Positions 17,233 through 26,355 of a DNA stretch of 64,000 bases are shown piece after piece. The position numbers were made by a program, and so were the translations under genes. The stretch's first letter is position 1. Each line of letters begins with the position of its first letter. Below the pieces are notes generated by a model. That model was not told the origin of the DNA, searched no databases, and worked only from the letters and a program-made list of their open reading frames with translations. Source of the stretch: Micromonospora zingiberis (GTDB lineage: Bacteria; Actinomycetota; Actinomycetes; Mycobacteriales; Micromonosporaceae); assembly GCF_004331455.1 (NCBI RefSeq), contig NZ_SJJR01000009.1:1-64000 (forward strand), written 5' to 3'.

Positions 17233-20200
17233 TCGGCCACCGCCCCGGCCTCCAGGCTGAACAGCTCGCGCAGCTGGGTGGTGGAGAGTTCGGTGATCCA
17301 CTGCTCGCCGGTACCGACGACCGACGCGGCCAGCCCACGCTTCTCGGCGATCAGCGCGGCGACCTTCTCCTCCACCGTGCCCGCGCAGACGAACTTGCGG
17401 ACCTGCACGCGACGGCGCTGGCCGATCCGGAACGCCCGGTCGGTGGCCTGGTCCTCGACCGCCGGATTCCACCACCGGTCGACGTGTACGACATGGTTGG
17501 CGGCGGTCAGCGTCAGACCGGTCCCACCGGCCTTGAGGGAGAGTACGAACAGGGCCGGGCCGCCATCGGACTGGAACCGGGTCACCATCTCGTCCCGGTC
17601 GGCCTTGGCGACCCCGCCGTGCAGGAACAGCACCTCGCGGCCGAACCGGGCCGACAGGTGGCCGCGCAGCATCCCGCCGAACTCCGCGTACTGGCTGAAC
17701 AGCAGGGCCTTCTCCCCCGCCGCGAGAACCTCGTCGAGGATCTCCTCCAACCGGGCCAGTTTGCCGGACCGTCCGTCCAACGCCGAGCCGTCGCGCAGTA
17801 GTTGCGCGGGATGGTTGCAGACCTGCTTGAGCCGGGTCATGGTGGCCAGCACCAGGCCCCGCCGTTCGATGCCGTCGCTGGACTCGATGCGGGCCATCAT
17901 GTCGTCGACCACCACCCGGTAGAGCGCCGCCTGCTCGGCGGTGAGGTTGCAGACGACTTCCATCTCCAGCTTCTCCGGCAGGTCGGAGATGATCGACGAG
18001 TCGGTCTTGAGCCGGCGCAGCACGAACGGGCCGGTGATCCGGCGCAGCCGCTCGGCGGTCTCGGTGTCACCGTGGCGCTCGATCGGCTCGGCGAACCGCT
18101 TGCGGAACGTCGCCGCCGGGCCGAGCAGTCCGGGGTTGGCGAACTGCATGATGGACCAGAGGTCGGCCAGCCGGTTCTCCACCGGCGTACCGGTCACCGC
18201 GATCCGGTGCCGGGCCGGCAGCGCGCGGACCGCCTCCGCCTGGCGGGTGGCGGCGTTCTTCACGGCCTGCGCCTCGTCCAGCACCACCCGATGCCAGTCG
18301 ACACCGGCCAGGTCCGCCGCGTCCCGGGCGGCCGTCGGATAGGTGGTGAGGACCAGATCCACCCCCTGTACGGCGGTGTCGAACTCGGCGCCCCGCGCCC
18401 GCTGCGCGCCGTGGTGCACGTGCACCCGCAGCTCGGGGGTGAACCGGGCCGCCTCCCGCTGCCAGTTGCCGACCAGCGACATCGGACACACCAGCAGGGT
18501 CGGCCCGGCCTGCGGTGGGTCGGCCGCGAACAACGCCAGCAGCTGCACCGTCTTGCCGAGCCCCATGTCGTCGGCGAGCACCCCGCCCAGCCCGAGCGAC
18601 TGGAGGAACGTCAACCAGGCCAGACCCCGCCGCTGGTACGGCCGCAGGGTGCCGGCGAAGGACGGCGGCTCGGTCAGCGGGGCGAGCCGCTGCTCCACGG
18701 ACCCGGCGAGCAGATCGCCCAGCGCCCCGTCGGCGTTCACCTCCAGCACCGGCAACGCGTCCGGCTGCTCGGCGTCGGCGAGCCCGAGCCGCAGCAGGTC
18801 GGCGACGGTCAGCTCGCCGGCGGACCGCAACAGCCGCAGGCCGGCGGCGAGCCGCTTCGGGTCCAGCTCGACCCAGCGCCCGCGCAGCCGCACCAGCGGG
18901 GTCTTCAGCTCGGCGAGGTGGGCCAACTCCTCGGCGGTCAACGGCTGGTCACCCAGGGCCAGTTCCCAGCGGTAGTCGACCAGGGCGTCCAACCCGACCC
19001 GGTCACCGGGGCCGGTGACGGTGCCGGGTGCGGTGCGGGAGCTGGCCCGCAGCCGCGCGCCGAGCCGCGCCGAGGGTCGCTGCCACCACGACGGCAGCAG
19101 CACGGGGAATCCCGCCGCGTGCAGCATCGGCGCGCCCTCCCGGAGGAACCGGTGGGCGCCCTCGACGTCCAGTTCCAGGCCCTCCGGCGTCGCGTTGCGC
19201 AGCGCCGCGTCCAGCTCCGGCCACAGCCGGCTGGCCCGGCCCAGCTCGGCCAGGAGCGTCTCCTGCGGGCTGTCCACCGCCGGCACGCCCGCACCGCGCC
19301 ACACCTCGCCCGCGTCGACGTGCAGGCCCGACCCGTCGGCCGCGCGGAGCCCGAACTCCACCCACCACGTCTCCTCGGCCGCCACGCCGGGCTCCGGTTC
19401 GGCCGGTTCCACGATCAGTTCGGCGTCGATCTCCTCGTCCGGCGGTTCGACCAGCCGGAAGCTGGCCCGTACCGTCCCGCCGGCCGCATCCCGCTGCCAG
19501 GCGTCCAGTTCCGTGCGGAGAAGATCCAGCGCCGCCGGTTCGGCGGTGAACCCGCGCTGCGGCCCGGTGAGCGCGCCGAGCCAGGCGGCCACCGCGCCGT
19601 CGCGCCGTACCCCGCGCGCCAGGGTGGCCGGCGGCAGCACCGCCCGCACCGCCGCGTCGGCGAGCCGGTCGAGCGCATCGCCGACCAGCAGTCCGGGCGC
19701 GGGCGCGGCGTCAGTGGTCGGCCCGCCGGGCAGGTCCACCTCGACCACCGCGCGGACGGCCGGCGGCAGGGCCAACGCCAACGCCCGCGCCCAGGCCGCG
19801 TCGGTGCCGGTGAGCAGTGGCCGCCACACGGCGCGGGTGCCGACCACGACAGCTGCGCCCGCGCGGGACACCCGGCCCGAGGCCACCGCACGGGAGGCTC
19901 GGCCGGCGGCCACCGCACGGGAGGTACGAGCGGGTGCGCCCGCGCGCGAAGCCTGGCCGGCGGCGGTGCGGGAGGCCGCGCCGGGTGCGGCCGTGCCGGA
20001 CGTCGGGTCGGATGCGGCCGGGTCGGCCAGGCCGGGCAGGACCCGGCCACGGGTGGCCAGGTCGGCGGCGAAGGCGGCCACTTCGGCCAGGTGCCGCAGG
20101 GTCGCACCGGGTACGGCGGCCAGCCCGTCGAGGGTACGCAGCAACGGCAGCGCCGCGTCCGGGGCGTACGCCAGGATGGGCACCCGCCAACCGGCCAGGG

Positions 20201-20486
20201 TGACCGGGCCACGGACCGGTTCCACGACGGTGGTCCGCACCAGTTCCGGCGAGTCGACCGGGGACCCGGCGCGGGTGGGCAGGGTGAGCAGCGCGGTGCC
20301 GAGATCAGCCGGTTCGGCGGCCTCGGCCAGCACGGCCGCCAGCGCGGTGTGCCCGGCGGCGAACGGGTGCGGCCGTTCCCGGGGCACCCGGCCGGGTCGC
20401 CGTGGGGCACGCGGCGGCAGGGTGCTGTCCTCGCCCCAGACGGCAAGGCCCCGGCCCGGCAGCCACATCCCGTGGACGACCAGCAC
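17229..20486 (-). CDS. SNF2-family DEAD/DEAH helicase
   Basis: About 1085 residues. GTG 20486 is preferred because GAAGGGGG lies six bases upstream; a TTG at 20492 is directly against it. The N-terminal half is the actinobacterial SNF2-associated region, broken by an Ala/Arg/Ser-rich linker (about residues 155-212, repeated SRAG/SRAV units). The motor follows: Walker A in LADDMGLGKTVQLL, DEAQ, then the helicase C domain with GGTGLTLTAAN and DQATDRAFRIGQ. It is an ATP-driven double-strand DNA translocase. Its gene overlaps the SWIM partner. Confidence 0.93.
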   Translation of the reverse strand: MLVVHGMWLPGRGLAVWGEDSTLPPRAPRRPGRVPRERPHPFAAGHTALAAVLAEAAEPADLGTALLTLPTRAGSPVDSPELVRTTVVEPVRGPVTLAGWRVPILAYAPDAALPLLRTLDGLAAVPGATLRHLAEVAAFAADLATRGRVLPGLADPAASDPTSGTAAPGAASRTAAGQASRAGAPARTSRAVAAGRASRAVASGRVSRAGAAVVVGTRAVWRPLLTGTDAAWARALALALPPAVRAVVEVDLPGGPTTDAAPAPGLLVGDALDRLADAAVRAVLPPATLARGVRRDGAVAAWLGALTGPQRGFTAEPAALDLLRTELDAWQRDAAGGTVRASFRLVEPPDEEIDAELIVEPAEPEPGVAAEETWWVEFGLRAADGSGLHVDAGEVWRGAGVPAVDSPQETLLAELGRASRLWPELDAALRNATPEGLELDVEGAHRFLREGAPMLHAAGFPVLLPSWWQRPSARLGARLRASSRTAPGTVTGPGDRVGLDALVDYRWELALGDQPLTAEELAHLAELKTPLVRLRGRWVELDPKRLAAGLRLLRSAGELTVADLLRLGLADAEQPDALPVLEVNADGALGDLLAGSVEQRLAPLTEPPSFAGTLRPYQRRGLAWLTFLQSLGLGGVLADDMGLGKTVQLLALFAADPPQAGPTLLVCPMSLVGNWQREAARFTPELRVHVHHGAQRARGAEFDTAVQGVDLVLTTYPTAARDAADLAGVDWHRVVLDEAQAVKNAATRQAEAVRALPARHRIAVTGTPVENRLADLWSIMQFANPGLLGPAATFRKRFAEPIERHGDTETAERLRRITGPFVLRRLKTDSSIISDLPEKLEMEVVCNLTAEQAALYRVVVDDMMARIESSDGIERRGLVLATMTRLKQVCNHPAQLLRDGSALDGRSGKLARLEEILDEVLAAGEKALLFSQYAEFGGMLRGHLSARFGREVLFLHGGVAKADRDEMVTRFQSDGGPALFVLSLKAGGTGLTLTAANHVVHVDRWWNPAVEDQATDRAFRIGQRRRVQVRKFVCAGTVEEKVAALIAEKRGLAASVVGTGEQWITELSTTQLRELFSLEAGAVAE

Positions 20487-20502
20487 CCGCAACCCCCTTC
20501 GA

Positions 20503-20554
20503 AAGGAAGGGCCCCCGGTTAACGCCTCCGGTAGAGCAGGGGTCCCCTCTTAAC
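20503..20554 (-). repeat. 52-bp intergenic repeat, copy B
   Basis: Second copy, in minus orientation, ending gggcccttcctt when read on that strand. It lies between the divergent SNF2 and PfkB genes, within the SNF2 5' leader and beside its ribosome site, so this copy cannot serve as a simple gene-end terminator. Confidence 0.9.
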
Positions 20555-20599
20555 ACCCGGGTCAGGATAGGCCGATCCGGCCCGACTACCGTCGGCGCC

Positions 20600-21469
20600 A
20601 TGTACGACCTGCTGGTGATCGGCGGCCTCGGGGTGGACGTGCGGGTCCGGGTGCCCGCCCTGCCGCTGCCGGTCGTCGACTCCGTCACCGTCGACCCCAT
20701 CGACCTGCGGATCGGCAACACCGGCGCCGGTGTGGTGCTCGCCGCGCACGCGCTCGGGCTGCGGGTGGCGGTGGTCGACACCATCGGCGCGGACCCCGCC
20801 GGTGACGTGGTACGGGCCGCGCTGGGCCGCACCGCTGTGCACACCGTGCTGGCCGAGGAGCCGGCCGGCACCCGCCGCTCGGTCAACCTGGTCGATCCCA
20901 CCGGACGGCGGATGTCGCTGTACGACCCCCGCCCCTGCGCCGGGCCCGCGCCCTTCCCGGTGGCGCGGCTGGCGGCGCTGGTCCGGCAGGCCACGCACGT
21001 CCACCTGTCGATCATGGGTTGGGTCCGGGACCTGCTGCCCACCCTCGGCGGCCTGCTGGCCGAGGGGGTGGGCAGCTCCACCGACCTGCACGACTGGGAC
21101 GGCCACCATCCGTACCACCGTCCCTTCGCCGAGGTCGCCGAGCTGGTGCTGGTCAGCGGGGTCGCGTTGGGCGACCGGTCGGCGGCGGTGGCGGCCGCGC
21201 TCGCCCCCCGCCCGGTGCTGGTGACCCGGGGCGCCGACGGCGCCGAGCTGCACCTCGCCGGCACCGTCACCCGGATACCGGCCGCCACACCACCCGGCCC
21301 GGTGGTCGACACCAACGGCGCCGGGGACGCCTTCGCGGCCGGCATCATCGCCGCCCGGTCCCAGGGCGCGACGTGGACGGAGGCGGCCGGGTACGCGGCC
21401 CGGGTCGCCGCCGCGGCCTGCACCCACGACGGCATGGAGTACCCGCCCGGCCTCCTCCCCCGCGCATGA
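20600..21469 (+). CDS. PfkB-family carbohydrate kinase
   Basis: 289 residues from ATG 20600. The ribokinase/PfkB fold is recognised by the N-terminal DLLVIGGLGVDVRVRVP strand, the di-glycine-like GNTGAGVVLAAHALG helix, and the C-terminal signature NGAGDAFAAG, whose Asp is the catalytic base near residue 245. Family members phosphorylate sugars or nucleosides with ATP; the substrate cannot be told. It stands alone, divergent from the helicase. Confidence 0.9.
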   Translation: MYDLLVIGGLGVDVRVRVPALPLPVVDSVTVDPIDLRIGNTGAGVVLAAHALGLRVAVVDTIGADPAGDVVRAALGRTAVHTVLAEEPAGTRRSVNLVDPTGRRMSLYDPRPCAGPAPFPVARLAALVRQATHVHLSIMGWVRDLLPTLGGLLAEGVGSSTDLHDWDGHHPYHRPFAEVAELVLVSGVALGDRSAAVAAALAPRPVLVTRGADGAELHLAGTVTRIPAATPPGPVVDTNGAGDAFAAGIIAARSQGATWTEAAGYAARVAAAACTHDGMEYPPGLLPRA

Positions 21470-21559
21470 CCGTCGTCCGCACCAGGCGGCGACCGGCGGG
21501 ACGGCGGGTGTGGCCGGTGATCCGCTGCGGGGCGGCGGCCCACGGGGCAGGATGGGCGC

Positions 21560-21766
21560 ATGGCAGCAACGCTTGAGATCCCGCTGGTGGGCGGTTCGGC
21601 GGACGGGCAGCAGGTGACCGTGGAGCTGGATCCGCACGGCCGGCCACCGCTGACCCACCATCATCTGGGGCCGGCGGGTCTGGCCGAGGCGGACATCTAC
21701 GAGCTGGAATCGCTCGATGCCGATGGCCGCCAGTGGCGCTACCGCTGGCGAGGATCGGCGGTCTGA
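21560..21766 (+). CDS. Small conserved-type hypothetical protein
   Basis: 68 residues, acidic, with no signal or membrane segment. It starts with a short beta-rich stretch (LEIPLVGG) and ends with a WRYRWRG segment. Third-position G/C is high, supporting coding. No ribosome site stands out except GGGGCAGGATG just before the start. Not recognised. It converges on the pyruvyl-transferase-like gene 10 bases further on. Confidence 0.7.
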   Translation: MAATLEIPLVGGSADGQQVTVELDPHGRPPLTHHHLGPAGLAEADIYELESLDADGRQWRYRWRGSAV

Positions 21767-21776
21767 CCGCCACGGG

Positions 21777-22922
21777 TCAGGCGCCGACCTCGACGAGGGA
21801 ACGGCTACGCAGGCTCTCCAGCACCGCCCGGGTCACGTGGGAGGTGCCCCGGGCCTCGTCGCACACCTGCGCCACCCGCTGGGCGGTGGTCTCGGCACGC
21901 TGGTCACGCTCGTCCCAGAGCTGGTCCACCTCGGCCAGCAGCGGGCCCTCCACCTCACGTTCCACGCCGCGCAACGCCGGCACGCCCAGTCGCTGCGCCA
22001 GGTCGAAGACCTTGCCGGCGTACGGCAGCGGCAGGAACGGCGTACCCATCATCGCGGCGAAGATCAGGAAGTGCAGCCGCATGCCCACGGCCAGGTCGAA
22101 GTGGCGCATCAACCCGAGCACCTGCTGGGGCGAGTAGGTGCCGTGCAGGATGCGGCCCCGCTCCGCGGCGATCATGTGCGACAGCACCCCGTGCGAGTGC
22201 CGGATGTCGTCCCGCTCCATCGGCACGAACAGCACGTGCGCGTCGATCCGGTGCACCAGGAAGTCACCGATCTGGGCCAGCAGCCGGTGGTAGCCGTCCA
22301 CGTCGAGCCGTTCCGCGGCCCGGCCCGGCTCGCGGACGCTCATGCCGACCAGCCGCTTGCCGGCCGGCACGCCCTCCTCACGCAGCAGCTCGGGCGGGAA
22401 CTCCTCGGGCTCCAGCAGGAAGGCCGGGTCGGCGGTGACGGTGATCGGGTTGAGCAGGCCGGCCTCCTCCAGCACCATCCGCGACTCCTGGTCGCGTACG
22501 GTCACCTGGGTGGCGCCGGCCAACGTCTCCCGCACCATGCCGGTGTCCACCATCTCGCTGAGCGGCCCGACGCCCACCGCGTACGTCAGCAGTGGCAGAC
22601 CGCGTTCCTGCGCGACCCGGACGACCCGCAGGTAACGGCGGGCCTCCTTGTCGTAGAGGATTCCGCCGCCGCCGAGGATGAGCAGGTCGAGCTGGGACAG
22701 CACGAGGGCGGAGTCGGTCCGGCTGACCCCCTCCCACGGCACCGCCTCCACATCCGGATGGGACTGCCGGGTGTGCTCGGGGTTCCGCGAGAAGACGATG
22801 ATCCGCGCGTTCGGCTCCTGCTGGCGTAGGTCGGCCAGCAGGCCGGTGAGGATGGCTTCGTCGCCGAGGTTGCGCCCACCGTACGAGCCGAGCACGCCGA
22901 TGGTCAGTCCGCCACGCGTCAT
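21777..22922 (-). CDS. Polysaccharide pyruvyl transferase family protein
   Basis: 381 residues, ATG start with GGGAGGAG upstream. IGVLGSYGGRNLGDEAILTGLL at the N-terminus, LILGGGGILYD, TYAVGVGPLS and the C-terminal MRLHFLIFAAMMGTP are marks of the PF04230 (CsaB/WcaK) family. Members transfer pyruvate from phosphoenolpyruvate to sugars of wall or exopolysaccharides, making ketal groups. There is no glycan cluster around it, so the target is unknown. Confidence 0.88.
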   Translation of the reverse strand: MTRGGLTIGVLGSYGGRNLGDEAILTGLLADLRQQEPNARIIVFSRNPEHTRQSHPDVEAVPWEGVSRTDSALVLSQLDLLILGGGGILYDKEARRYLRVVRVAQERGLPLLTYAVGVGPLSEMVDTGMVRETLAGATQVTVRDQESRMVLEEAGLLNPITVTADPAFLLEPEEFPPELLREEGVPAGKRLVGMSVREPGRAAERLDVDGYHRLLAQIGDFLVHRIDAHVLFVPMERDDIRHSHGVLSHMIAAERGRILHGTYSPQQVLGLMRHFDLAVGMRLHFLIFAAMMGTPFLPLPYAGKVFDLAQRLGVPALRGVEREVEGPLLAEVDQLWDERDQRAETTAQRVAQVCDEARGTSHVTRAVLESLRSRSLVEVGA

Positions 22923-23026
22923 CCGTCGCTCCTCCCCAGGTGCGTCCGCTCGACGTTTCCCCGCTGCACCGCTGAACAGTCATCGGCGGGGCGGGGCGGC
23001 CCGGTCGTGGCCGGAGCTGGGCTGCC

Positions 23027-23611
23027 TCAGCCGCCGGGCGGGACCTCGCCGGCCAGGCGGGACACCAGGGCGACAACCGCCTCGTCGGGGTCGAACCCGG
23101 CGTCGATCGAGGTGGTGAGCAGATCGAGCAGGAGCCCGTCCACCGCGTAGTGCAGCAGGGCCACCTCGAACGCGCCGCCGGGCAGTCCGGCGGCGAGGTG
23201 GAACGCGACGTCCTCGCGGTAGCCCCGGCGCAGCGTCTCGCCGAGGATCCGGGCCAGGTCGGGGCGGCGGGCCGATTCCAGGCGCAGTTCGATCAGGGCG
23301 CGGGTGAGTTCCGGGTGCCGGGTGGTCCGCTCGACGATGTACCGGACGTAGTCGGTGAGCAGGGCCGACGACGGTTCCCGGGCGGCCAGTCCGGCCACGA
23401 CGGCGTCGTCGGGGGCGAACCGCTCGAAGATCCGCTCGCCGAGCGCACCGAGCAGGGCGTCGCGGGAGCGGAAGTAGTTGGAGGCGGTGCCGACCGGGAC
23501 CCCGGCCTCGGCGTCGACGGCCCGGTGGGTGAGCCCCCGGGCCCCCTGCGCCGCCAGCACCCGCAGCCCGGCGTCCGCCAGGGCCGCCCGCCGCTCGGGG
23601 TTGCGCGCCAC
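23027..23611 (-). CDS. TetR-family transcriptional regulator
   Basis: 194 residues from GTG 23611; the frame extends 57 bases into the divergent promoter, but that part is hydrophobic and would cover the operator. Residues 5-50 are the TetR DNA-binding domain (LTHRAVDAEAGVPVGTASNYFRS), and the C-terminal domain is a variable ligand-binding bundle. It diverges from a reductase-like gene that it probably represses. Confidence 0.9.
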   Translation of the reverse strand: MARNPERRAALADAGLRVLAAQGARGLTHRAVDAEAGVPVGTASNYFRSRDALLGALGERIFERFAPDDAVVAGLAAREPSSALLTDYVRYIVERTTRHPELTRALIELRLESARRPDLARILGETLRRGYREDVAFHLAAGLPGGAFEVALLHYAVDGLLLDLLTTSIDAGFDPDEAVVALVSRLAGEVPPGG

Positions 23612-23627
23612 ACCGAAAACCCTAGCA

Positions 23628-23667
23628 ACAACCACGACAGCTGTTGTACGTTGCCACAACCACGACA
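23628..23667. promoter_or_regulatory. Candidate TetR operator: repeated acaaccacgaca
   Basis: The 12-mer acaaccacgaca occurs at 23628-23639 and again at 23656-23667, 28 bases apart start to start, in the 79-base divergent gap. Between them lies gttgtacgttgccacaac (arms gttgt/acaac) and the palindrome acagctgt. This arrangement suits one or two TetR dimers controlling both genes. Binding is inferred. Confidence 0.6.
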
Positions 23668-23690
23668 TCCGTAGTGATTGGAGATCCGGC

Positions 23691-24257
23691 TTGCGTAAGC
23701 TCGTCTACTACGTCGCCAGCACCATCGACGGCTTCATCGCCGCCCCGGACGGGTCGTACGAATTCCTCGACCCGCATCCCGACGTGGCGAAACACCTCGC
23801 CACGCACTGGCCGCAGACCTTCCCGACCGTCGCCCACGAGCAGCTCGGCATCGACCGCCCGCAGGGCCGGTTCGACACGGTGCTGATGGGCCACGGCACC
23901 TACCAGCCCGCCCTCGATCTGGGCGTCACCAGTCCGTACGCCCACCTGAGGCAGTACGTCTTCGCCCGCTCGCTGCCCCCGTCGGACGACCCGGCGGTGG
24001 AGATCGTCTCGGGCGATCCGGTGGCCTTCGTCCGCGATCTCAAGGCCCGTCCGGGCGGCGACATCTGGCTCTGCGGCGGCGGCCACCTCGCCGGACAGCT
24101 GTTTTCCGAAGTGGACGAGCTGGTGGTCAAACTCAACCCGATCGTCGTCGGCAGCGGCATCCCGCTGGTCGAGCAGACCTTCGACCCGCAACACCTGACC
24201 CTGCTCGACGCCACGCCCATCGGCGGCGGGGTAATCATCGTGCGCTATACGCGGTAA
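23691..24257 (+). CDS. Dihydrofolate-reductase-like (RibD C-terminal domain) protein
   Basis: 188 residues from TTG 23691, with GGAG seven bases upstream. It begins KLVYYVASTIDGFIA, as do single-domain RibD_C/DHFR-fold reductases, and has DTVLMGHGTYQPA and DIWLCGGGHLAGQL for NADPH binding, with LNPIVVGSGIPL near the end. These are NADPH-dependent oxidoreductases often paired with TetR-like regulators; the substrate is usually unknown. It is not the folate-pathway FolA type. Confidence 0.85.
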   Translation: MRKLVYYVASTIDGFIAAPDGSYEFLDPHPDVAKHLATHWPQTFPTVAHEQLGIDRPQGRFDTVLMGHGTYQPALDLGVTSPYAHLRQYVFARSLPPSDDPAVEIVSGDPVAFVRDLKARPGGDIWLCGGGHLAGQLFSEVDELVVKLNPIVVGSGIPLVEQTFDPQHLTLLDATPIGGGVIIVRYTR

Positions 24258-24298
24258 ACGCCTTGCCGGTCGGGCCGCCGGTCCCCGACGGTGGGGGC

Positions 24299-25237
24299 AT
24301 GAACGACGCTTCCTTACGCCGGATCGGCTGGGCCGACCTGCCCGCCCACGTGCAGGCTGCCGTACAGACCATCCTCGGTGACCGGGTGGTGGAGGCGGTG
24401 TCGCAGCCGGGCGGCTACTCGCCCGGCACCGCCGACCGGGTGCGTACCGCCAACGGCCGACGGGCCTTCGTCAAGGCGGCCAGCCCGGCGCAGAACCCCG
24501 ACACCCCGAACATGCACCGCACCGAGGCGCGGATCACCGCCGCGCTGCCCGCGTACGCCCCGACGCCCCGGCTGCTCGGCTGCCACGACGACGGCCACTG
24601 GGTGGCGATGGTCCTCACCGACGTCGACGGGCGGCACCCGATCACCCCCTGGGCGGCCGAGGAACTGGACGCCGTGTTGGCGGCGATGGCGGCGATGGCC
24701 GAGGCGCTCACGCCCGCCCCGGTGTCGGGAGTACCGACCGTCGCCGAGCACCTGGCCGAGGACTTCGCCGGCTGGCGCCGCGTCGCCGAGGACCCACCAC
24801 CGGACCTGCACCCCTGGGCCCGTGCCCACCTCGACGACCTGTGCGCCGCCACGGACCACGCCCTCCGCACGCTGACCGGCGACACCCTCTGCCACGTCGA
24901 CGTACGCGCCGACAACCTGCTCGTCGACGCGGCCGGACGGGTCACCGTGGTCGACTGGCCGTGGGCCGCCCGTGGCCCGGCCTGGCTGGACACCGCGCTG
25001 CTGCTGCTGGACGTACGCCTGCACGGCGGGCACGACACCGAGGCCCTGCTGCGTCGGCTGCCGGTCCTCGCCGACGCCGACCCGGCGACGGTGACCGGCC
25101 TCTACGCCGGCCTGGCCGGTTTCTTCACCGACCGGGCCCGGCTGCCCCCGCCGCCGGGCATCCCCACCCTCCGGGCGTTCCAGCAGGCCCAGGCCGACGT
25201 CGCGCTCTCCTGGCTGGCCGAGCGAATGGCCGGCTGA
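24299..25237 (+). CDS. Aminoglycoside phosphotransferase family kinase-like protein
   Basis: 312 residues from ATG 24299. The APH/choline kinase fold is marked by FVKAAS for the ATP-binding lysine, the catalytic loop LCHVDVRADNLLVD (normally HGDxxxxN; here HVDVRADN) and VTVVDWPWAARG for the metal-binding Asp. Members phosphorylate small molecules such as antibiotics, homoserine or choline. The sequence does not tell which, and antibiotic resistance should not be assumed. It may be cotranscribed with the reductase 41 bases upstream. Confidence 0.85.
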   Translation: MNDASLRRIGWADLPAHVQAAVQTILGDRVVEAVSQPGGYSPGTADRVRTANGRRAFVKAASPAQNPDTPNMHRTEARITAALPAYAPTPRLLGCHDDGHWVAMVLTDVDGRHPITPWAAEELDAVLAAMAAMAEALTPAPVSGVPTVAEHLAEDFAGWRRVAEDPPPDLHPWARAHLDDLCAATDHALRTLTGDTLCHVDVRADNLLVDAAGRVTVVDWPWAARGPAWLDTALLLLDVRLHGGHDTEALLRRLPVLADADPATVTGLYAGLAGFFTDRARLPPPPGIPTLRAFQQAQADVALSWLAERMAG

Positions 25238-25308
25238 GCGTTGTGGGCCTCCCGCTCGGGCCGCGACTGAGCGTCCGGCCGTCGCGGGCGGGCGGTCCGG
25301 GCGGGTGG

Positions 25309-26106
25309 TCAGGCCGGGGTGTGCAGCGTGTGGGTGAAAAACGGCAGCACCATGGCGGGCAGGGCCGGCGAGTCGACGATGTCGTAGTGGGTCAGGCCGG
25401 GCAGTACGGCCAGCCGGGCGTCCGGCCGGTCGGTGCCGTCCCAACCCGCGTCCCGGTGTCCGCCGCCGAGCAGCCCGAAGAACTCCACCATGTGGGCCGG
25501 ACGCACCGAGTCGGCGTCGGCGAAGACCAGCAGCGTCGGCGTGCTCAGCGCGGCGACCTCCGGCGACCAGTCGTACTCGCGGCGCAGCAGCTCACCGGTC
25601 TTGGCCCAGAGCCGGGGCCAGTCCTGCGGGCGGGGCGCGACGGCCTGGTAGAGCTGCTGCGGCGGGATGCCCCGCATCCGCTCGCCGGCCGCCTCGTCGG
25701 GTTCGGGCATCCCGGCCAGCACCTCCGGAAACCAACCCTGGCGCCGGCAGGGCGCGGAGACCACCACCAGTCGACGCACCACGTCCCGATGCTGGATCGC
25801 CAACCGCAGGGCCACCCCGCCGCCGAGCGAGAAGCCCAGCACGTCGGCCGGGGAGATCCCGAGGTGGACGATCAGCGCGGCGACGTCGTCGGCCATCGAC
25901 TCGTACCGCAGCGGCCGGTCGACGTCGGCGGTACGGCCGTGGCCCGGCAGGTCGACGCTGATCACCCGGCGCCGCCGGGCGAGCGCCGGCCGGATCGCGG
26001 CGAACGTCTCCACCGCGCCGAAGCCGCCGTGCAGCAGCACCAGCGGCCGACCCGAACCGTGCGCCTCGTACCAGAACCGAACGCCGTTGACCTCCGCGTA
26101 GCCCAC
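25309..26106 (-). CDS. Alpha/beta hydrolase
   Basis: 265 residues from GTG 26106 preceded by GGGGGA. LVLLHGGFGAVETF gives the oxyanion region, VLGFSLGGGVAL the nucleophile elbow with its Ser, and GLTHYDIVDS the catalytic His. No lid domain or signal peptide. Close to esterase/peroxidase-type intracellular hydrolases; the substrate is unknown. It faces the APH-like gene head to tail end (convergent). Confidence 0.88.
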   Translation of the reverse strand: MGYAEVNGVRFWYEAHGSGRPLVLLHGGFGAVETFAAIRPALARRRRVISVDLPGHGRTADVDRPLRYESMADDVAALIVHLGISPADVLGFSLGGGVALRLAIQHRDVVRRLVVVSAPCRRQGWFPEVLAGMPEPDEAAGERMRGIPPQQLYQAVAPRPQDWPRLWAKTGELLRREYDWSPEVAALSTPTLLVFADADSVRPAHMVEFFGLLGGGHRDAGWDGTDRPDARLAVLPGLTHYDIVDSPALPAMVLPFFTHTLHTPA

Positions 26107-26355
26107 CGGTCCCCCGTCCGCCGCGCCACCACCGACCCGCCGACGGTACGCGCCAACCGTCCGGCCCGGGCCCAGGTTGCCGTAGACCGCCGCCCGCGCC
26201 ACCCGAACCCGCCGACACGGCGGGTGATCCGTCGAGCCCGTAGCGTCGTGTTCTGGCCAGGAATCCGCCAGGTCCCGTCCGCGCGGTGGCCTCGGCACGT
26301 ACCTCCCGGTGTCGGCAGCGCGCCACCCGGCGCGAGACACAGAAGGGGCGTACCG

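Noticed and set aside
17802..20522. 906-residue plus-strand frame
   Set aside because: Antisense to the SNF2 helicase, whose motifs are intact on the other strand.
24299..25237. Antibiotic-resistance gene
   Set aside because: The fold is of the aminoglycoside phosphotransferase family, but the family is broad and nothing identifies an antibiotic substrate.
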